From the NCBI GenBank assembly GCA_902766215.1, contig CACXCV010000139.1, positions 1-8,100 on the forward strand: a stretch of DNA of 8,100 nt, in the 5' to 3' direction. This stretch comes from Oscillospiraceae bacterium. Lineage in GTDB: Bacteria > Bacillota > Clostridia > Oscillospirales > Oscillospiraceae. The notes under the pieces were generated by a model, which saw nothing but the letters and a program-made list of their open reading frames with translations, had not been told where the DNA came from and ran no database searches. Within the stretch, counting starts at the first letter, position 1. The number at the start of each line of letters is the position of its first letter. The position numbers were made by a program, and so were the translations under genes. Positions 5,075-8,100 of this stretch are shown one piece after another.

Positions 5075-6988
5075 ATGCAAGATGGATTTATTACCGTCGC
5101 CGCCAGCTCGCTGCCCATCCGGGTGGCCGACTGCGCCTATAACGCCGCGCTGGCCGCGCAGGCCGTGGCCGAGGCCGCCGAGCGGGGCGCCGCGCTGCTG
5201 GCCCTGCCGGAGCTGTGCCTGACCGGCTATACCTGCGGCGACCTGTTTCTGCACCAGACGCTGCTGCGCGGCGCGCTGGAGGGGCTGGAGACCGTCCGCG
5301 CCGCCACCGCCGCCCACCCGGGGATGCTGGTGCTGGCGGGGCTGCCGCTGGCCGTAGCCGGGCAGCTGTATAACTGCGCCGCCGTGCTCTGCGGCGGCGA
5401 GCTGCTGGGTCTGGTGCCCAAGACCGCCATTCCCAACTACAGCGAGTTTTACGAGCGGCGGCACTTTGCCCCCGCCCCGGCCGAGACGCAGACGCTGGAG
5501 CTGCTGGGCCGCCGCGTCCCCTTTGGCAGCCGCCTGCTGTTTCAGGCGCGGCAGCTGCCGGAGATGGTGGTCGGCTGCGAGCTGTGCGAGGATCTCTGGA
5601 CGCCGCAGCCGCCCTCGGGCGGGCTGGCGCTGGCCGGGGCCACCGTGCTGGTCAATCTCTCCGCCTCCAACGAGGCCGTGGGCAAGGCGGACTATCGCCG
5701 CCTGCTGGTGCGCAGCCAGTCCGCCCGGCTGATGGCCGGCTATGTCTACTGCTCCGCCGGCGAGGGCGAGTCCACCCAGGACCTGGTCTTCTCCGGGCAC
5801 CAGATGATCGCTGAAAACGGCGCCCTGCTGGCCGACCGCTGCGACCCCGCCGCAGCCATGCTCTGCTCCGAGCTGGACCTGCAGCGCCTGCTGAGCGAGC
5901 GCCGCCGCGCGGGAAGCGGCGCCTTCGGCACCGACGCGCGCTACACCACAATCCCCTTCGACCTGACCCTGCGCCAGACGCGCCTGACCCGCTATGTCGA
6001 TCCGCACCCCTTCGTCCCCGCCGGCGAAGCCGACCGCAGCAGCCGCTGCGAGGACATCCTGCGCATCCAGGTGGGCGGGCTGAAAAAGCGCCTGGCCCAC
6101 ACCGGCTGCAAAACGGCGGTGATCGGCGTATCCGGCGGACTGGACTCCACGCTGGCGCTGCTGGTAGCTGTCCGCGCCTTCGACGCGCTGGGGCTGGACC
6201 GCCGGGGCGTGCTGGCCGTGACCATGCCCTGCTATGGCACCACCGGGCGCACCCGCTCCAACGCGCACCGGCTGGCCCAGGAGCTGGGCGTAACCCTGCG
6301 CGAGATTCCCATCGGCGAGGCCGTGGCCGTCCACTTCCGCGACATTGGTCTGGCGGACGGCGACCGCTCCGTCACCTATGAAAACGGGCAGGCCCGCGAG
6401 CGCACCCAGGTGCTGATGGACCTGGCCAACGCCGCCGGCGGCATGGTGGTGGGCACCGGCGACCTGTCCGAGCTGGCGCTGGGCTGGGCCACCTACAACG
6501 GCGACCACATGAGCATGTACGGCGTCAACGCCGGCGTGCCCAAAACGCTGGTGCGGCACATTGTCGGTTTCTGCGCCCGCGAGGCCGGCAGCGAGGCCCT
6601 GCGCCAGACGCTGCTGGACATTCTGGCCACGCCTGTTTCCCCGGAGCTGCTGCCCCCCGCCGAGGGCGACATTTCGCAGAAAACCGAGGAGCTGGTCGGG
6701 CCTTATGAGCTGCACGACTTCTTCCTCTACTGCGCCGTGCGCTGGGGCTTCCCGCCGGCCAAGGTCTACCGGCTGGCCCGCTATGCCCTGGGCGGCAGCT
6801 ATGACGACGAGACCATTCTCCGCTGGCTCAAGACGTTCTATCGCCGGTTCTTCTCCCAGCAGTTCAAACGCAGCTGCCTGCCCGACGGGCCGAAGGTTGG
6901 CACCGTGTCCCTCTCGCCCCGGGGCGACTGGCGCATGCCCTCCGACGCCAGCGCAGCGCTCTGGCAGGCCGAGCTTGACCGGCTCTGA
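5075..6988 (+). CDS. nadE: Glutamine-dependent NAD+ synthetase NadE
   Basis: This enzyme makes NAD+ from deamido-NAD+, ATP and glutamine, the last step of NAD biosynthesis, in the cytoplasm. The 637-aa protein has the two-domain, tunnel-type architecture. The N-terminal nitrilase-fold glutaminase (~1-290) has the Glu-Lys-Cys triad at E46 (ALPELCLTGY), K116 (GLVPKTAIPNY) and C171 (CELCEDLW). The C-terminal N-type ATP pyrophosphatase synthetase domain (~330-637) has the SGGLDS P-loop (~353-358), MPCYGTTGRTRSNA, and GTGDLSELALGWATYNGDHMS. The triad spacing is close to that of the M. tuberculosis enzyme (E52, K121, C176). The ATG at 5075 has AAAGGAG 9-10 nt upstream; an in-frame TTG at 5054 precedes that site and is not used. 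Very GC-rich and apparently monocistronic, between its own promoter and a terminator. Confidence 0.97.
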   Translation: MQDGFITVAASSLPIRVADCAYNAALAAQAVAEAAERGAALLALPELCLTGYTCGDLFLHQTLLRGALEGLETVRAATAAHPGMLVLAGLPLAVAGQLYNCAAVLCGGELLGLVPKTAIPNYSEFYERRHFAPAPAETQTLELLGRRVPFGSRLLFQARQLPEMVVGCELCEDLWTPQPPSGGLALAGATVLVNLSASNEAVGKADYRRLLVRSQSARLMAGYVYCSAGEGESTQDLVFSGHQMIAENGALLADRCDPAAAMLCSELDLQRLLSERRRAGSGAFGTDARYTTIPFDLTLRQTRLTRYVDPHPFVPAGEADRSSRCEDILRIQVGGLKKRLAHTGCKTAVIGVSGGLDSTLALLVAVRAFDALGLDRRGVLAVTMPCYGTTGRTRSNAHRLAQELGVTLREIPIGEAVAVHFRDIGLADGDRSVTYENGQARERTQVLMDLANAAGGMVVGTGDLSELALGWATYNGDHMSMYGVNAGVPKTLVRHIVGFCAREAGSEALRQTLLDILATPVSPELLPPAEGDISQKTEELVGPYELHDFFLYCAVRWGFPPAKVYRLARYALGGSYDDETILRWLKTFYRRFFSQQFKRSCLPDGPKVGTVSLSPRGDWRMPSDASAALWQAELDRL

Positions 6989-7040
6989 GCCGCGTTTCCG
7001 CACCGTCTTTTCTCCCGCCGCAGCCGCCTGCAATCGGGCA

Positions 7041-7089
7041 GCCGCGGCGGAGCGCGTCTGTGCGCCGTTTTCCGTTCCGCCGCGGTTTT
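7041..7089 (+). terminator. Probable intrinsic terminator of nadE
   Basis: CCGCGGCGGA (7042-7051) pairs perfectly with TCCGCCGCGG (7076-7085), extendable by a G-U and an A-U pair. The loop contains its own GCGC/GCGC hairpin (7052-7065). A TTTT run (7086-7089) follows. It lies about 50 nt after the nadE stop and upstream of the next promoter. The U-run is short, so efficiency is uncertain. Confidence 0.6.
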
Positions 7090-7135
7090 GCCGCCAGATG
7101 GCACATTTTTTCGCCGGCCGCGCGCAAAAATCCTG

Positions 7136-7164
7136 TTGAAAAACGCAGCCGCCTGTGGTATATT
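7136..7164 (+). promoter_or_regulatory. Extended -10 promoter of the NifU-like/GGGtGRT operon
   Basis: -35 TTGAAA (7136-7141), 17-nt spacer, TG extension (7156-7157), -10 TATATT (7159-7164). The predicted start is near 7171, only about 9 nt before the first stem of the structured leader and about 106 nt before the ATG. No other promoter fits between the leader terminator and the gene, so transcription of the operon from here must pass through that terminator. Confidence 0.85.
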
Positions 7165-7177
7165 GAAGCCGAAAAGC

Positions 7178-7236
7178 ACGAAGTTCTCCCGTGGGAACCA
7201 AACGCTGTAAGCTGATGACTTCTGTAACGGGCAGAC
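7178..7236 (+). promoter_or_regulatory. Structured leader: candidate riboswitch/attenuator aptamer, class unknown
   Basis: Several pairings are possible. (a) P1: GAAGUU (7180-7185) with GACUUC (7217-7222), enclosing a small GCU-GUA-AGC stem (7204-7206 with 7210-7212 or close by). (b) A local hairpin: GUUCUC (7183-7188) with GGGAAC (7193-7198) and a CCGU loop. (c) A pseudoknot or kissing pair: CCCGU (7188-7192) with ACGGG (7227-7231). P1 uses bases that otherwise form the 5' arm of the terminator at 7209-7253, so the two folds are mutually exclusive, as in riboswitches. The stretch AAAC-stem-UGAUG-ACUUCU resembles the 3' half of the fluoride (crcB) aptamer, but the GG-rich 5' strand that should precede P1 is missing. 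I cannot name a known class. Confidence 0.55.
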
Positions 7237-7253
7237 GTTGTCAGCTTTTTGTT
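7209..7253 (+). terminator. Leader terminator (attenuator) upstream of the NifU-like gene
   Basis: AAGCUGAUGAC (7209-7219) pairs over 11 bp (two G-U) with GUUGUCAGCUU (7237-7247). After one mismatch, UCUG (7221-7224) pairs with CAGA (7232-7235). The loop is UAACGGG, and a T-rich tail TTTTTGTTT runs 7246-7254. It is a strong intrinsic terminator placed between the promoter and the ribosome binding site (AAAGGAGA, 7263-7270), so it must be bypassed for the operon to be expressed. Alternatively it ends a separate RNA of about 80 nt. Confidence 0.85.
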
Positions 7254-7276
7254 TCAAATTCGAAAGGAGAAACGCT

Positions 7277-7969
7277 ATGATTTATACGACTGAAGTACAG
7301 CATATGTGTCCTGTTGCCAAGGGCGCATATCACGGCCCCGCTCCCATCCCGGAAGAGGGCAAGTGGGTGCAGGCCAAGGAAATCTCCGACATTTCCGGCT
7401 TTACCCACGGCATTGGCTGGTGCGCTCCGCAGCAGGGCGCCTGCAAGCTGACCCTGAACATCAAGAACGGCATCATCGAGGAAGCTCTGGTTGAGACCAT
7501 CGGCTGCACCGGCATGACTCACTCTGCCGCCATGGCCGGCGAAATCCTCATTGGCAAGACCATCCTCGAGGCTCTGAACACCGACCTGGTGTGCGACGCC
7601 ATCAACACCGCCATGCGTGAGCTGTTCCTGCAGATCGTCTACGGCCGCAGCCAGTCTGCGTTCTCCGAGGGCGGCCTGGCCATCGGCGCTTCGCTGGAGG
7701 ACCTGGGCAAGGGCCTGCGCGGCCAGGTTGGCACCATCTTCGCCACCAAGGAGAAGGGCCCCCGTTACCTGGAGCTGACCGAGGGCTATATCACCCGTCT
7801 GGCTCTGGACGACGAGAACCAGATCATCGGCTACGAGTTTGTCCATCTGGGCAAAATGATGGAGGCCATCAAGAAGGGCACCGACGCCAACGAGGCGATG
7901 AAGAACGCTACCGGCACCTATGGCCGGTTCGCCGACGCCGCCAAGTACATCGACCCGCGGAAAGAATAA
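7277..7969 (+). CDS. NifU/IscU-like iron-sulfur scaffold-related protein, partner of GGGtGRT protein
   Basis: This 230-aa protein has a NifU_N/IscU-type core. GIGWCAPQQGACKLTLNI (~46-62) and the strand-turn ETIGCTGMTHSAAMAGE (~73-89) match the scaffold pattern in which a GCG-like turn carries the central cluster-binding Cys (here C77). Other cysteines are C11, C49, C56 and C106; C49 and C106 are the best candidates for the other two ligands, but this is inference. After about residue 150 comes an extra C-terminal region (GTIFATKEKGPRYLELTEGY onward) absent from plain IscU. Genes of this kind are commonly followed, as here, by a GGGtGRT-family gene; the function of the pair is not established. 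The ATG at 7277 has AAAGGAGA 6 nt upstream. Codon choice (AAG, GGC, CTG) suggests high expression. A leader terminator controls it. Cytoplasmic, with no signal peptide. Confidence 0.82.
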   Translation: MIYTTEVQHMCPVAKGAYHGPAPIPEEGKWVQAKEISDISGFTHGIGWCAPQQGACKLTLNIKNGIIEEALVETIGCTGMTHSAAMAGEILIGKTILEALNTDLVCDAINTAMRELFLQIVYGRSQSAFSEGGLAIGASLEDLGKGLRGQVGTIFATKEKGPRYLELTEGYITRLALDDENQIIGYEFVHLGKMMEAIKKGTDANEAMKNATGTYGRFADAAKYIDPRKE

Positions 7970-7984
7970 GAGGAGGACAGAATC

Positions 7985-8100
7985 ATGGCACTGTTTGAAA
8001 GCTACGAGAGAAGAATTGACCAGATTATGCCCGTCCTCAAGGAGTACGGCATCGGCTCCGTCGAGGAATGCCTTGACATCTGCAAGGAAAAGGGCTTCAA
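7985..8100 (+). CDS. GGGtGRT-family conserved protein (5' end only)
   Basis: Only 38 codons are inside the window, from the ATG at 7985 with AGGAGG (7971-7976) upstream and 15 nt after the previous stop. The N-terminus MALFESYERRIDQIMPVLKE, then YGIGSVEECLDICKEKGF, matches my memory of GGGtGRT proteins, about 330-aa conserved proteins of anaerobes with no established function. The defining Gly-rich motif lies beyond the window, so the call rests on the N-terminus and on the preceding NifU-like gene. The tight spacing indicates co-transcription from the same attenuated promoter and possibly a shared complex. Confidence 0.78.
   Translation, partial: MALFESYERRIDQIMPVLKEYGIGSVEECLDICKEKGF

Noticed and set aside
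7094..7110. TGCC...GGCA followed by ATTTTTT as a second nadE terminator
   Set aside because: The stem is only 4 bp; the 10-bp hairpin at 7042-7085 is a better candidate.
4925..7201. Open frame of 758 codons on the minus strand opposite nadE
   Set aside because: It is an antisense shadow of a very GC-rich gene with a Gly/Ala/Gln-rich, low-complexity translation. It crosses the nadE promoter and terminator and extends into the XRE gene and the next leader.
7178..7253. Known riboswitch classes (fluoride, ZTP, THF, preQ1, SAM, TPP, T-box) for the GGGtGRT leader
   Set aside because: Only partial similarity to the fluoride 3' half. GTGGGAACC superficially recalls the T-box UGGNACC but has an extra base, and there is no specifier stem. 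None fits well enough to call.
7215..7280. Possible 21-aa upstream ORF in the leader, whose TGA overlaps the next ATG (ATGA)
   Set aside because: It looks like a leader peptide with coupling, but has no ribosome binding site before its ATG and lies inside the terminator stem. The terminator and aptamer folds explain the sequence better.
7241..7846. Minus-strand frame of 201 codons opposite the NifU-like gene
   Set aside because: Its translation has no recognisable domain, and the plus strand carries a clear conserved protein with a ribosome binding site and promoter.

Overview
The window looks like chromosome of a GC-rich gut Clostridia member, most likely Oscillospiraceae/Ruminococcaceae. 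Three things suggest this: the ylxM-ffh-rpsP-khpA-rimM-trmD gene order typical of Firmicutes, strong AGGAGG-type ribosome binding sites with sigma-A promoters close to consensus, and a GGGtGRT-family gene at the right edge. The family-level placement is inference. No tRNA, rRNA, CRISPR array or insertion sequence was seen.

Left part (1-3610, all minus strand). One SRP/ribosome-maturation operon reads right to left: ylxM (GTG start), ffh, rpsP, khpA, rimM and trmD, which runs off the left edge. A TTGACA-17-TATGAT promoter lies at 3564-3592, and the mRNA should begin inside an 11-bp hairpin. Spacing is short throughout and rimM overlaps trmD by 11 nt. A perfect 11-bp hairpin sits between khpA and rimM. 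The operon couples co-translational membrane targeting (Ffh/YlxM) with a ribosomal protein (S16), a ribosome assembly factor (RimM), a small RNA-binding protein (KhpA) and tRNA m1G37 methylation (TrmD).

Middle (3617-4991). trmO (tsaA), a tRNA t6A37 methyltransferase, is on the minus strand with its own promoter. Next comes an AT-richer island holding two divergent elements. On the minus strand is a 50-codon ORF, broken by an exact 11-bp tandem duplication but still behind a perfect TTGACA-17-TATAAT promoter. On the plus strand is a 75-aa XRE-type repressor gene with a palindromic operator candidate in its promoter and a strong terminator.

Right part (5000-8100, plus strand). nadE encodes a two-domain glutamine-dependent NAD+ synthetase, with its own promoter and terminator. 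A second promoter follows at 7136-7164 and drives a 5' leader of about 106 nt. This leader can fold either into a compact stem/pseudoknot or into a strong intrinsic terminator that uses the same bases. It precedes a NifU/IscU-like gene and the start of a GGGtGRT-family gene, a conserved but functionally uncharacterised pair. The leader's switch-like logic is the most interesting thing in the window. Its 3' half resembles a fluoride aptamer, but the required 5' pseudoknot strand is absent, so I cannot assign it to a known riboswitch class.
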